From: Hormiphora californensis
Taxonomy: Eukaryota > Ctenophora > Tentaculata > Cydippida > Pleurobrachiidae
Assembly: GCA_020137815.1 (NCBI GenBank)
Contig: CM035350.1
Span: forward strand, 3,113,037 to 3,177,036
Direction of reading: 5' to 3'
DNA: 64,000 nt
A program made the position numbers and the translations under genes. Positions 25,801 through 36,172 of this stretch are shown here, one piece after another. Below the pieces are notes generated by a model that saw only the letters and a program-made list of their open reading frames with translations, made no database searches and was not told the origin of the DNA. How positions within the stretch are numbered: position 1 is the stretch's first letter; each line of letters begins with the position of its first letter.

Positions 25801-27132
25801 AGGTTACAAAAGTACGGTATTTTCCATCCAATGAATATCTTCTTGAGGCAAGAGATTGACAGGATTCAGAAGGTGTTGACCATTGTAAAACACACTCTAA
25901 AGGACCTCCAGCTGGCTATTGATGGTACCATCATCATGAGTGACGCCCTCAAGGATGCCCTGGACAACATTTTCGATGCCCGTGTGCCCTCTAACTGGGC
26001 GAAGGTGTCCTGGGACAGTTCCACCCTTGGATTCTGGTTCACCGAACTCCTTGAGAGGGACTCCCAGTTCAAGACATGGATCTTTGAGGCTAGACCGAAC
26101 GTCTTCTGGCTGACTGGATTCTTTAACCCTCAGGTACAAAACATGATGAGTTATCAGTCCACTTTTAAACCTGAAACTGGTTTAAAATATGAAATAACAA
26201 TCCACCCCACTTTCAGGGTTTCCTGACGGCTATGCGACAGGAGATTACCCGAGCCCACAAGGGTTGGGCCCTCGATTGTGTCCAGCTGTTCAATGAGATG
26301 ACAAAGATGAACAGAGAGGATGTCAGCAGGTACGTGACTTCATTAATTTAGCTGTCTTAGTAACTAGTTTGCCTTACTAAGACAAACTAATTACTAAGAC
26401 TCGACATTAAATTATAAGAAACCCCATGATAACCACTTACTATTTCCCATGGTAACCACTTACTATTTCCCATGGTAACCACTTACTATTTCCCATGGTA
26501 ACCACTTACTATTCCCCATGGTAACCACTTACTATTCCCATGGTAACCACTTACTATTCCCATGGTAACCACTTACTATTTCCCATGGTAACCACTTACT
26601 ATTCCCATGGTAACCACTTACTATTCCCATGGTAACCACTCTCATTCCTCAGCTCGCCTACTGATGGTGTTTACATTTACGGTCTGTCACTGGATGGCGC
26701 TGGTTGGGACAAGAGGGGCATGAGACTTGTTGAGCCATCTCCCAAAGTTCTCTTCTGCATGCTACCAGTTGTACACATGTTCGCAGTAAACGAGATGACC
26801 AAGGAACAAAAGGCACAAAAGGTACGTGTGGTTTAGGATAATTACAAGTTTATCATATATCATTATTTGAGTCGATTGACACCGTGTCCGTGCTCCGCAT
26901 TTGTACATGTTAATTAATATTAGTATGTGGAGAAGTTGTTGCATACCTTCAATGTCTATTAGTTAGACTCTAACATCTTCTATCCCCCTACTATCAGGTG
27001 TACGAGTGTCCGGTGTACAAGAAACCCCAGCGAACTGATCTGACCTATATCACCAACATCCGGTTGAAAACCAATCAGTCCCCAGATTACTGGACCCTCC
27101 GTGGCGCTGCCCTCCTAGCCGATATTAAGTAA
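10802..27132 (+). CDS. DNAH8/DNAH5-like: Axonemal outer-arm dynein heavy chain, DNAH5/DNAH8 type
   Basis: Fourteen exons: 10802-10814, 10926-11011, 11473-11592, 11953-12036, 12181-12273, 12430-12860, 13049-13119, 13296-14254, 14380-14480, 14582-22833 (one 8.25-kb exon), 22941-26133, 26217-26329, 26653-26821 and 26998-27132. The N-terminal tail (DHC_N1) is followed by the linker (DHC_N2). P-loops: AAA1 GPAGTGKT 18501-18524, AAA2 GPSGAGKT 19348-19371, AAA3 GESGTAKT 20323-20346 and AAA4 GVGGSGKQ 21415-21438. The stalk coiled coil and microtubule-binding tip lie at about 22100-23150, then AAA5, AAA6 and the C-terminal domain. Five single-base homopolymer insertions (19234-19235, 22967-22968, 22981-22982, 23249-23250, 23253-23254) interrupt the frame. 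Without them the exons sum to 13,815 bases, or 4604 residues, a normal length. The protein drives ciliary or flagellar beating. The short first two exons are the least certain part. Confidence 0.96.
11157..11170. promoter_or_regulatory. RFX X-box-like palindrome in dynein intron 2
   Basis: GTTACCATGGTAAC matches the symmetric X-box bound by RFX factors, the usual activators of ciliary genes. It lies about 310 bp before exon 3, whose ATG could be an alternative start. Confidence 0.45.
13126..13139 (+). promoter_or_regulatory. X-box-like motif plus CCATAGCAACC repeats in dynein intron 7
   Basis: GTCACCATAGCAAC fits the X-box consensus. CCATAGCAACC recurs through about 13190, making a small minisatellite of half-sites. 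Intronic position makes a regulatory role uncertain. Confidence 0.3.
26423..26640 (+). repeat. Minisatellite, about ten 22-bp units, in a dynein intron
   Basis: The unit is CCATGGTAACCACTTACTAT plus TT/TC. It fills most of the intron between exons ending 26329 and starting 26653 and stops about 12 bp before the acceptor. Each unit contains CCATGGTAAC, a half X-box. Confidence 0.9.
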
Positions 27133-27526
27133 ACACTGCGTTTAAAACTGATCTAATGGATAACGGACTGGATGTGTGCGTGTGTGTAACGTGTGAATGA
27201 TAATAAGTTATTGTTTTAGACACCTTAAATTTAACCCTTTTTAACCCTTTACTACCCTGGTTCGCTAAAAAAGAAAAAACCGGGCATTTATAATTGTCGC
27301 ATGTATGTTTTATACCTTTTGAAAAAGTATGAGAAAGTTTTTTTCGGTTTGTTTAAACCCTGTGTATACAAAATGTATAAAAATCGCCTGTACATATATA
27401 TTATTTGATTTTTCCACAACTTTAATTTGGCTCCTTTGTTGTCTCATATAAAATAGACAAGCAGACATTTGTTTTGTTCAAACAAGGCAAGCAAACATGG
27501 TATGGAATCACTGCTTCTTATCGCTC

Positions 27527-27549
27527 CTGTCAGGCCAATGCTCTGACAG
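27527..27549 (+). repeat. Isolated copy of the dispersed CTGTCAG...CTGACAG motif
   Basis: Contains TCAGGCCAATGCTCTGA exactly, with the flanking CTG/CAG hairpin arms. The surrounding sequence is unrelated to the copies at 8.1-9.4 kb. Confidence 0.8.
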
Positions 27550-27675
27550 TATAGCTCAGAACATACACACTCATGCTTGTCTATTTTTCAAATGGAATCG
27601 GCAAGGAAAGGGGATTCATATCATATATTAGTATTACGACCTAATATATTGAAATCTGAGCTCCTGTGAATACTA

Positions 27676-27846
27676 CAGTCGGACCCCGATTTAAGGGCCC
27701 CCAATTTAGTGGCACCCCGATTTAGGGACAGGATTTTTTTCCCCGATATAGGAAATTAACCTTATTTGAACCCGATTTAGTGGACACCCCGATTTAGTGG
27801 ACAAGAGCCTTTCCCCCGAGGGTGTCCCTAAATCGGGGTCCGACTG
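27676..27846. mobile_element. MITE with CAGTCGGACCCCGATTTA ends, TA target duplication
   Basis: The left end CAGTCGGACCCCGATTTA and the right end TAAATCGGGGTCCGACTG are perfect inverses, with TA on each side (27674-27675, 27847-27848). The end sequence and TA target point to a Tc1/mariner/pogo-type transposase. 171 bp, non-coding; a smaller relative is at 32821-32888. Confidence 0.9.
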
Positions 27847-28809
27847 TATTTAATAGTATAAAGATGGTGGCTACGTTATAGCAGAACCGGGAGTAGTGAG
27901 ATCGAGATTCGTTTGGTAATGAAATTGACCCTCAGCAAAAGCTCACGGATGTGACTTCGTAACCAAAAGATTCGTAGTCCTGTGACGATTGTCAGCGCTC
28001 GCTGTGAGTCTGCTCAATCGCGCGCATGCACGTGCAAAACTGATGTACAGTGTGTCGTTTGTGTGTGCGTGGAATATTCCCCTTCATTTCTTGTACACTT
28101 GCTCTGTGTGTTGTGCTGGGGTTGTGCTGTTTAAACCCTTGCTGGTAATTGTATTCATGATTACAGCATTAGTTGCTGTTGCAGTAGATGTTGTTGCACT
28201 TGCAGGTGAGTTGTGGTGTTATCTGGTCGAGGGTGGGTTGCCCCTTGCCGTGCTCGACTCTCTCGACCTCCCCAGTCCCCAACCATGACCCGCGATGGCA
28301 AATATCTTAAAGTTAAAAAGGAGGGTCATAACAAAGGGTGGGGTAGACCGGTAAAAACGGCAAAACATAATCTGGGAGGGATTCGGGTGATGGGCATTGG
28401 GCATGGTTTTTCAATCAGTCTACTATAATTATAGTCCCTGGAAAATGACTAAGGCGGTTCGAGGTGCCCGCCGCAGTGCCGCACAATTTTTCCTGCTATT
28501 TTTGCAAATTTGGTCCGCCTAATGTGTCTCAACATCTAAAACCAACCCAGCCGCACACAGTGGAAGCATGAATTATGGAATCACGCGTTTCCTGCTTGCT
28601 ATGCAGATGCTCCTGAAATTACCGGTAACTCGCATAACTTCCTTTTCCAGGGACTATAGTACACCAGGAAACTCGGGCCTTTACAATTAACATTAGTTTG
28701 TTCTTGAAAAACAATTTTGGTCGGTGGAGAACTAATTATCATCCAATGATTAAAAAAGTTAGAAGTTTGATCATATCTCATTCTCAAGACATCGTTCCCA
28801 GTAGTCATT

Positions 28810-28831
28810 TGTCAGGCCAATGCTCTGACAG
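28810..28831 (+). repeat. Isolated copy of the dispersed CTGTCAG...CTGACAG motif
   Basis: TCAGGCCAATGCTCTGA flanked by TG and CAG. Neighbouring bases are unlike the other copies. Confidence 0.8.
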
Positions 28832-29761
28832 CATTTCATCATCTCCCATTCTAGCATTGCCCGGGACACTCCTGTTATAGCTTGTTGAGTAAGGGGGTGG
28901 GACACTGGTTTCATCTTCTAGATCCTGTTCAGCTGATGGAGAAGTATATCTTGATAGCAACTGCCCCCACCACATAGCACATCACTGCTACCAACTGAAA
29001 GGGACGGGGTATTTTTTAGGAAATCAATCACTTTGTTGCCTAGCTAGACTGTGTTTCACGCGCCCCGATGTAAAGGAGGGTTAGAACATAACAATCACTT
29101 TGAGAACAAAAGTAAAACAAGGAATTTTAAATCACCTCATGACGAACCAATTTGTAGCTGTTGCTAAAAATTTCGTGCTCAAAAGTGCACTTACGAACCA
29201 ATGTTCTAACTCTAATAATAAGTTCACCTGCATTTTGATTTTGTAGTTGCATGTTTTCAGTTGTCTCTTTGCTCTCTGTTTCAGTAACCTGATAGTGTGT
29301 CGCTGGGTACCCAGGTGGTCATCAAAGTGCGTCTGAGGCATCCTGTCAGCACGTCATTATTAGTGACAAATAATGGAAGTATTACAGACTAGAGTATCAG
29401 TATCACAAGTAAAACTCGATAAATAAAACAAGGGAATTTAACCGGGCTAGATAACCCCAAATAAAGATTTTGGCAAAGCAGCAGCAGCATTCTTTTAGAA
29501 AGAGATAGAGCGGCCGGAGTCTGAGATGTTTGTTCTGCTTCCTAATTAGGCCACTATTTATCCTGCCCACTTCAACTTCCTAACTAAGACCAGCACCTGT
29601 CCACCTGCAGCTAGAGATAGCAGGTTACCATGTCAGGGTACCACGATATTAATTAATGCATGTGTCATATAGAGCATAACCATACAAGCTCCCACACAGC
29701 TGGTACAGTGTCACAACTACAGCTGGTATCATGTTACAGTCCCCCCTCCAACGCAAACACA

Positions 29762-29775
29762 GTTACCATGGCAAC
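29762..29775. promoter_or_regulatory. RFX X-box upstream of the CCDC169-like gene
   Basis: GTTACCATGGCAAC matches the RFX consensus in both halves and sits 181 bp before the predicted start codon, the usual promoter position. It supports ciliary expression of the downstream gene. Confidence 0.6.
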
Positions 29776-29956
29776 CGACTAATATTAGCTGGTCCCTCCC
29801 CCATCTCTCTGTATGTGTGTGTGAGTTAACTGTGCTGTATTTGTGTCTCTTTGCATGCTCCTTGGCCATATGATAGTATGATACCCATTTGAAACTGTGT
29901 GCTCTATTTGACTAAAATTCACTCTGGCAGCTTATAGATATTGTAGATCTGGTGTA

Positions 29957-32526
29957 ATGGTGCACAAGGGTTCGGATAGATCTGTCGAGGAAGGATGAGG
30001 ATGTCAATGAAATGACTCTGGATGAGCTCAGAATTGAGGTACATAACACACACCCCCCCCCCCCACATTATAGGACCCCACCCCACCCCACACTGCGACA
30101 CTGCACACCATGTGTAAACCTCACTGGGAAATTGGAGAGAGTGTGTGAATATGTTGAAACATTGTTACAAGCAGACTGGTGTTTAGGTTGAGTGTGTGAG
30201 TGTGTTGAATCAATTCAGACTCCTCATATTTAGGTTGAATCAATTCAGAATCCTCTTGATGGTGTTTAGGTTGAGTTTGAGAGGAAGAGAAGGCAACAGT
30301 GGAGAGCTCTACTCAAAGAGTCAGCCAGGGACATAGGAAAAGAGGAGGAGGTACTAGTAAAGTAAGTGAAGAGAGCATGAACCATATATTAATCCTTGTT
30401 GAGTAAGGGGCGACCATCAACCATCATAATCATCGGGACTCTATTGAGAATCATGACTCATTTTTTGAGAAACATTGAGTGTCAACATTGAGTGTCAACA
30501 TCCCCATTACCTTGTTGTGTATTATAATAGGGACGGAGAAGACGAGGAGGATGAAAGGTGGCTGAACAAGTACAAGATACAAAGGACAAAGAACGCAGGT
30601 AGTGGCTCTATTGTCAAATATAGAGTTCCTAGCTCAGAGAGAGAGAGAGAGAGGTAGAGAGAGTCACAGGGTCGGCTAACAGAGTTAGTGACGGCTTTAG
30701 TTGCTATATAATTCCACCGTGTGTGTAACCTGATATACGATTCTAGAAGACTTTATAAGCCAGCTGTGTCAATAGAGATCAATCAGGGTAGTCAGCCTCA
30801 TCAGATCAAGAGGACTTTAACTAGATTAGGATTCAGAGTCAATAGAGATCACTGGAGCACTAGATCATATCAATAGAGGTCAATAGATATCCAGATTCAG
30901 GGTCAATAATGATCAGCTGATTCAGGGTCAATAGATATATCAGGATTCAGGGTTGCAATAGTGAGATCATGTAACCGCCACACGACCACACACAGAGTTG
31001 GAGGCGGAACACCAGGATCTGAAGGCGAAGATCAATATTACCAAGATCAAATTGAAGGATGCGGAGAAGCACATGGCGATGAAGAACCCACTTGGTAAGA
31101 GAGAGAATATAATGTGATCAAAGAGAATATACCATATATATATCAGAGTGCCATGTACATCTTACAAAGACAATTTTAGACTACTCCGATGCGGAGGTAA
31201 GAAAGTTGCTGGTGCAGGCGAACAAAGAAAAGAATAACTTGATAAGTGACTTGAAGGATAAAGAATGGAGACTGGACAGCGAATCTCAGGTATGGCCTGT
31301 GTTGTACAAATGTGTAACGTATATTGCATGTGTCACTTGGTTATTTTCCAATTAGCAGTAACCCCCACCTAGTTCCTTACCTTCCCACGCACACATGTAC
31401 AACCGAATTGTTTCTACTAGAAATTCGCTAAAGCTGAAGAGCAGCGGAAGACCTTCATGGTACAGTTATACGGGGCTACCGAGGCCAACAGGATTCTGAG
31501 TACGGAACACAGTCTGAAACAACAAAGGATGAAGAAGACGAAGACACAGAACAAGTATGTGATCGTTGTTGAGTAAGGGGTTAGTAAGGGGTTGTTACCA
31601 ATACCACGCCTCTACTCCTCTACGCAACAAGTATGTTGCACGTGCAAGTCCCGCGGATACCCATATCATATCAAGATATAGAGACTGCACTAGCAATATA
31701 CTGCATCACAGAGAGTGATATACAGCTCTGTACTGACTCAGTGAGCGTCACAGACATGATTAATCTACGGGATATGATTGATGTTTCGATCTCTCTCTGT
31801 CGTCTACTGTCCGTCCATATAGATTCCAATCTATCAGCAGGCTTCACTACTATCTGATCTAGTAATAACTGATACTTTTTTAGATTAATCGCTCAGCAGT
31901 CTACTAAAAAGTAAGAATCTTGCTAAGATTTTACACTCTCGTCTCGATTTTTTACTCGCGGCATGCACTAAAGGCTGACGAATTATAAAGCATCAAGTAT
32001 GAAATGTCTAGGAATGAAGTGGGGTTAATTATGAGTAGGTCGACTTTAGGCCAAGCGAACGAGTGCGAGAGTGAGTCGTGAGTTAGTGCGAGTTAGAGAA
32101 AGCCTTAGATGTGCTCCCTACGTGAGAAAATGTACTATGTGACACGCATTGTACAGTCTCAAGAGTCAAGCTAGCCACATATATTATATGTAGCCACTTA
32201 TAATGTGCTGGATCGAGTGATTATGCTGAAAATGAAATATGAAAGAGATCAAGAATGCTGTCAGAAGAAGGAGAATGAATTAAAATAACTGCAGATGATA
32301 ATTAAATTTCCTTATTAGTTAATTTGTCGCTATGACCTAACACCTGTTTCTATAATACAGGTTGGCCAATACCTCCCCGACCCAATCTCAAAAGAAGACC
32401 ACCACCGCCGCCACGTCTCCAGTGGCCCAGTCGACGCCCAAGAAAATGGACCCAAAGAAAGGTCCGGTAAAGAAGGCGGCCCTGGTGCATAATAACCTGC
32501 CAAAGATAGAGAAACACAATTCTTGA
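29957..32526 (+). CDS. CCDC169-like: CCDC169-like coiled-coil protein
   Basis: Seven exons: 29957-30038, 30270-30361, 30531-30598, 30996-31094, 31180-31289, 31421-31554 and 32361-32526; TGA at 32524-32526. The protein (about 249 residues) is charged and helical: an MTLDELRIEVEFERKRRQQW helix, then repeated K/E-rich heptads. Its tail, KKGPVKK...NNLPKIE, closely resembles the C-terminus of vertebrate CCDC169 (KKGPVKK...HLPKL), recalled from the family. The start ATG at 29957 is one base out of frame with the rest of exon 1. One surplus G in GGG at 29968-29970 explains this, and with it removed the exons total exactly 750 bases. An X-box upstream and the dynein neighbour suggest a ciliary or sperm role; molecular function is unknown. 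Confidence 0.68.
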
Positions 32527-32558
32527 GAATAGCTCTGAGAGACAGAAAATAATACAAA

Positions 32559-32564
32559 AATAAA
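32559..32564 (+). terminator. Poly(A) signal of the CCDC169-like gene
   Basis: AATAAA 32 bp after the stop codon, inside the 168-bp gap separating this gene's stop from that of the convergent LDLa gene. Confidence 0.65.
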
Positions 32565-32694
32565 TGTCAACATTCCAAATGGATATACAGCACGGCTGCA
32601 CACTATTTACAGCGCATGTAGAAAATCATCTTGAGTACCTATCATTTTACAAAATTAAAAAGTGTTATTTGTGGTTCCTAATTAGCTTGAAATT

Positions 32695-35486
32695 TCACTC
32701 TTCATCACTCTTGGTTTCTAGGTTGATGTTCATGATCAGTTCATCTTCCTCGCCACTTCCAACTCCGAGATGTCTTCGTGATCGTGCTCCATAGCTCACC
32801 TGGAGAGGGAGGTACATGTACAATTGGACCCCGATTCACCGGGCAAGACCCGTTCCCCCGAGCATCCCGGTCAATCGGGGTCCGACTGTTCTAGTAGGGG
32901 TTGTTAACTGCGATACTTGTATGGTGAACTCAGAACAATACCTAAAGTGAAAACACACACGTACCCTTGTCTGTAGAGATTGAATGGTAGTCTCCAGATA
33001 ATAATATTTGTTGCTCAGTTCTTCCAGTTTCACGGTGTTGCCATTGATCTTGTCTGCAATTCCATAGTTGCTCTGCTTGTAACTAGCGAAGGAGTTACTC
33101 AGAGTCTCCAAGTTGTACTTGATACCCGTTAGTTCCGTTACCGCCTCCTGTACCTCTCGGCCTAGTAGGGGGATCAACGTTGTTATGTTCTACCTCTCCT
33201 TTCCGGGGCGCGGGAAACAGGGTCGAGCAAGGCAAGATCAACGGTCATGATAAATCATTGAATCATTTGTCGGGGTCACTAAAAACGAATAAAATATAAG
33301 TTTGAAAGATCAAGGTCTTACCTAGTTTGGATACGTCGCTCTTCTGAAGGAAGACCGTGGTAGCAACCTCCTCCAGAGTGTTGCTATCTGAACTCCTGGC
33401 CTTCTTCTCAGTATTGAATTCAGCCTTCATAAACTCTAAAAGGGTCATGTGTACCATTACATGGAATAGATAGACAGTTCTAATGTCTCGATAGTGACAC
33501 AGTGGTAATTGAGATTGTAACAAGCAAGTTACCGAGGTCCGACTGAAGGTTTGTCATGCTCGATTCGAGCTGAACGATCCTGTTCTCAATATAAACTGAG
33601 ACGCCTCCTCCAGATGAACTGCCTCCCTCTCTATACACTATCGTCTGGCCTCCTGCGGATTCAGCCTTTCTTCGTACTGCCTCTAACTCCCCTCGCACAC
33701 CCCTGATCTGCCCCTAGATTTGGGATATATTTCAATCAGAAATGTGTCATACCTAGATTTGGGATATATTTCAATCAGAAATGTGCCATACCTAGATTTG
33801 GAATATTTCAAAATACAGTATTATTTTGTTGAGAATACTTCAATTAGAAATGTTCTCATAATGTGTTATCATAGAGTGGTACCTCAAGATCGTCTTGCTT
33901 GCTCTGGATTGCTGGAATGTAGTTTAGCACAGTCATCACTTTGCTGACGTAACTATCAAATCCGTTGTACAGACCCCGCATCCTCTTGCGCATTATCAAC
34001 ATTTGATCTGTGAACATACACACGTGAGTCATTGTTTGATGTCATTATTTGGCTTGTTCAGACCATCTCAACCTGCATGCTTTCACCACCCCCCTCCCCG
34101 TAAAGTAATGGTTAGAATTGATAATAAACCAACTTACAGCAGCTAGGTTGTTTCTCGTCCCGTTTATCTCGGCAATCCAGGACTCCGTCACACACTCTCT
34201 CAATATCAATACAAGTTCCATCGCCACACTGGAAATTGTTTTCTGGACAGGGCGGAGGGCCACAAACATCATCGCCCTCATCGGAACCATCCCCGCAGTC
34301 CACCCTCTTGTCACACACCTGACCTTGCCTCAAGCACTCCCCAGATCCACACTTCGAACTCAGAACAACATCCCTGCGATATAATAGTGATGGGGTAATC
34401 ACTTTAGCAGGGTGTGATCGAGGTTTCCCAGCACTCGGCCAAATCACATTCTACACTTTAGGTTTTTTTTCTGGGTAATCACTCGAAGTACAAAAAGGAG
34501 CTTGAGGTTGTTACTTGCAAGTAACAACCATGGTCATAATTCCGAGATATTCATTACTTGTTACTCCCTATACCTTTTCATCCTTTCCATTCTCACAATC
34601 CTTGATTCCATTACACTTGAGGGTGGGAGGTATACAGCTGTTAGGGTGCACACTGGAACATGGATGAAGGGCACTTGGCACACTGATCCTCGTCTTCCCC
34701 TCCCAGGCAGTCTTGGTTACCATCACACATCCAGGATTTGTGGAAGACACCAACCGTTATCACACTGGAACTCATCAGCCTTACACAACGGGTAATCACA
34801 CTGCAGAATGGAGGTGTGAATATGGATTCTTGGCATGCCATATGCAATCAGGGGGTTAGAACAAAAATATTCTGTGCTTCTACCACTATTGCAGAGCTTT
34901 CCCAAAATACGAAATGGAATATATTGTTCTGTACTACCTGAAGCTCGTCCCCTCCGTCTGGGCAATCAAAGTCTCCGTTGCACTTGACACTCTCGTGTAG
35001 GCATATCTCCGTGTTGGGACATCTAAACTCGTTGCTCTGGCAAGGATTCACACATTCCTTCTCATCCGCACCATCCTGGCAGTCCTGCCACCCATCACAC
35101 AGGAATCGCTTACTGATACACGTTCCCTCCTTACAACTGTACTCGTTCCGGTTACACCCTAGTCGAACAAGGTGATATTATCACATGTATCTGCGCTAGA
35201 TCCCTGTGTGTATCACACGGTCCAGACTTGTTTTTAGCAGTGTATTAGGGTGATTCATAACGATTTTCGCTATCTAAAGGTACTTACTGATTGCTAGTGA
35301 TGATAGAGACAAACATTTCTACAGGATCTTTTAGTTTGGACAATTTGACAACCCTAAGACCATGCTTGAAGTTTTCAATGAGTAGTATTTCTGAGAAACT
35401 AATACACATAACTCTAGGTACTCACGTTGTTGCGCTCCCGCAAGAAGGGCGGTGGTCAGCACCAGGTGAAGAACATGGTATAGCAT
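32695..35486 (-). CDS. Secreted LDLa-repeat / coiled-coil protein
   Basis: Nine exons (minus): 35486-35426, 35158-34938, 34800-34574, 34373-34138, 34007-33883, 33713-33533, 33435-33322, 33161-32965 and 32799-32695. A signal peptide (MLYHVLHLVLTTALLAGAQQ) is followed by six LDL-receptor class A modules, each with six Cys and the Ca2+-binding C-D-G...D-C...DE pattern. Then come about 250 residues of predicted coiled coil (QMLIMRKRMRGLYNGF onward) and an acidic tail (GSGEEDELIMNI). No transmembrane segment is seen, so it is probably extracellular and oligomeric. LDLa plus trimeric coiled coil recalls annelid haemoglobin linkers, but no beta-barrel domain is present. Surplus bases at 34737-34739, 34644-34646 and 34372-34374 break the frame; without them the coding length is exactly 1464. 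Confidence 0.82.
32821..32888. mobile_element. 68-bp relative of the CAGTCGGACC MITE
   Basis: The left end CAATTGGACCCCGATTCACC and the right end AATCGGGGTCCGACTG are inverted and match the ends of the 27676 element. It lies in the last intron of the LDLa gene. Confidence 0.65.
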
Positions 35487-36172
35487 GGTGTACACGGTCA
35501 ATGTTTAGCACTTAAAACAAACAACCACCGACGTAAAAATACCTGCACAGTGCAATATGCTCGTCTCCTCTCTTTTTACTGCAAGCAGCGTTTTACTTTC
35601 TCTCTCTTCTTATCTCTCTACTTTTGCTCTCTTTCACTTTTATTGTATCAGCTTTCTCTATCTCTCTTTCTCTATCTCTCTCTCTCTACCTTCCTTCCCC
35701 CTTCTCTCTCTCCCTTCTCTCTCTCCCTTCTCTCTCTCTCGTCCACTGCATAAACGGTATGCCGGCCGCTTCCCCATTGGCAGGGCTGCCCAGTGGCCCA
35801 TGTGATGCGTACCACGTGGCCGGCTCGTAGGAAAAGCAACTGTCTGTCGTGCTCATGTCCTCCTCCTGTCCAAACAATTCCACGTGTCAGATTGTCTAAT
35901 TAAACCCTGCAAGCAGAGTCCCCCATTTTCATAATTATTAATTTATGTGCATAGAATTTAAACAGCCTTCTTTCCGGGAAAAATTCATAACTCTTGAACA
36001 TCAAGAACTGGGATTCAGAACACATTTTTAACGCTCTTAAAAAACATAAAATGCAATATACTGATTACTGCATTATTAAATTATACGCAAATGCAGAAAA
36101 TCGAAGGTCATTGAAAAACACATACTTCAAGTCAAAGGATCATCTCATAAAAACTTTGTCCACTCCTGCAGC
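35487..36172. other. Intergenic region, LDLa gene promoter / PRDM 3' flank
   Basis: CT-rich low-complexity DNA at 35590-35740, otherwise AT-rich. No gene was recognised. Both flanking genes are on the minus strand. Confidence 0.45.

Larger units (their letters stand above)
27133..29956. other. Intergenic region between dynein and the CCDC169-like gene
   Basis: Holds one TA-flanked MITE (27676-27846), two isolated 20-bp dispersed motifs (27527, 28810) and an X-box (29762-29775). A hydrophobic 99-codon ORF at 27989-28288 has no recognisable features of a real gene. Confidence 0.5.

Noticed and set aside
27989-28288. Hydrophobic 99-codon ORF resembling a membrane protein
   Set aside because: No promoter, splice context or family signal, lies among repeats, and GT-rich composition alone yields Val/Leu-rich translation.
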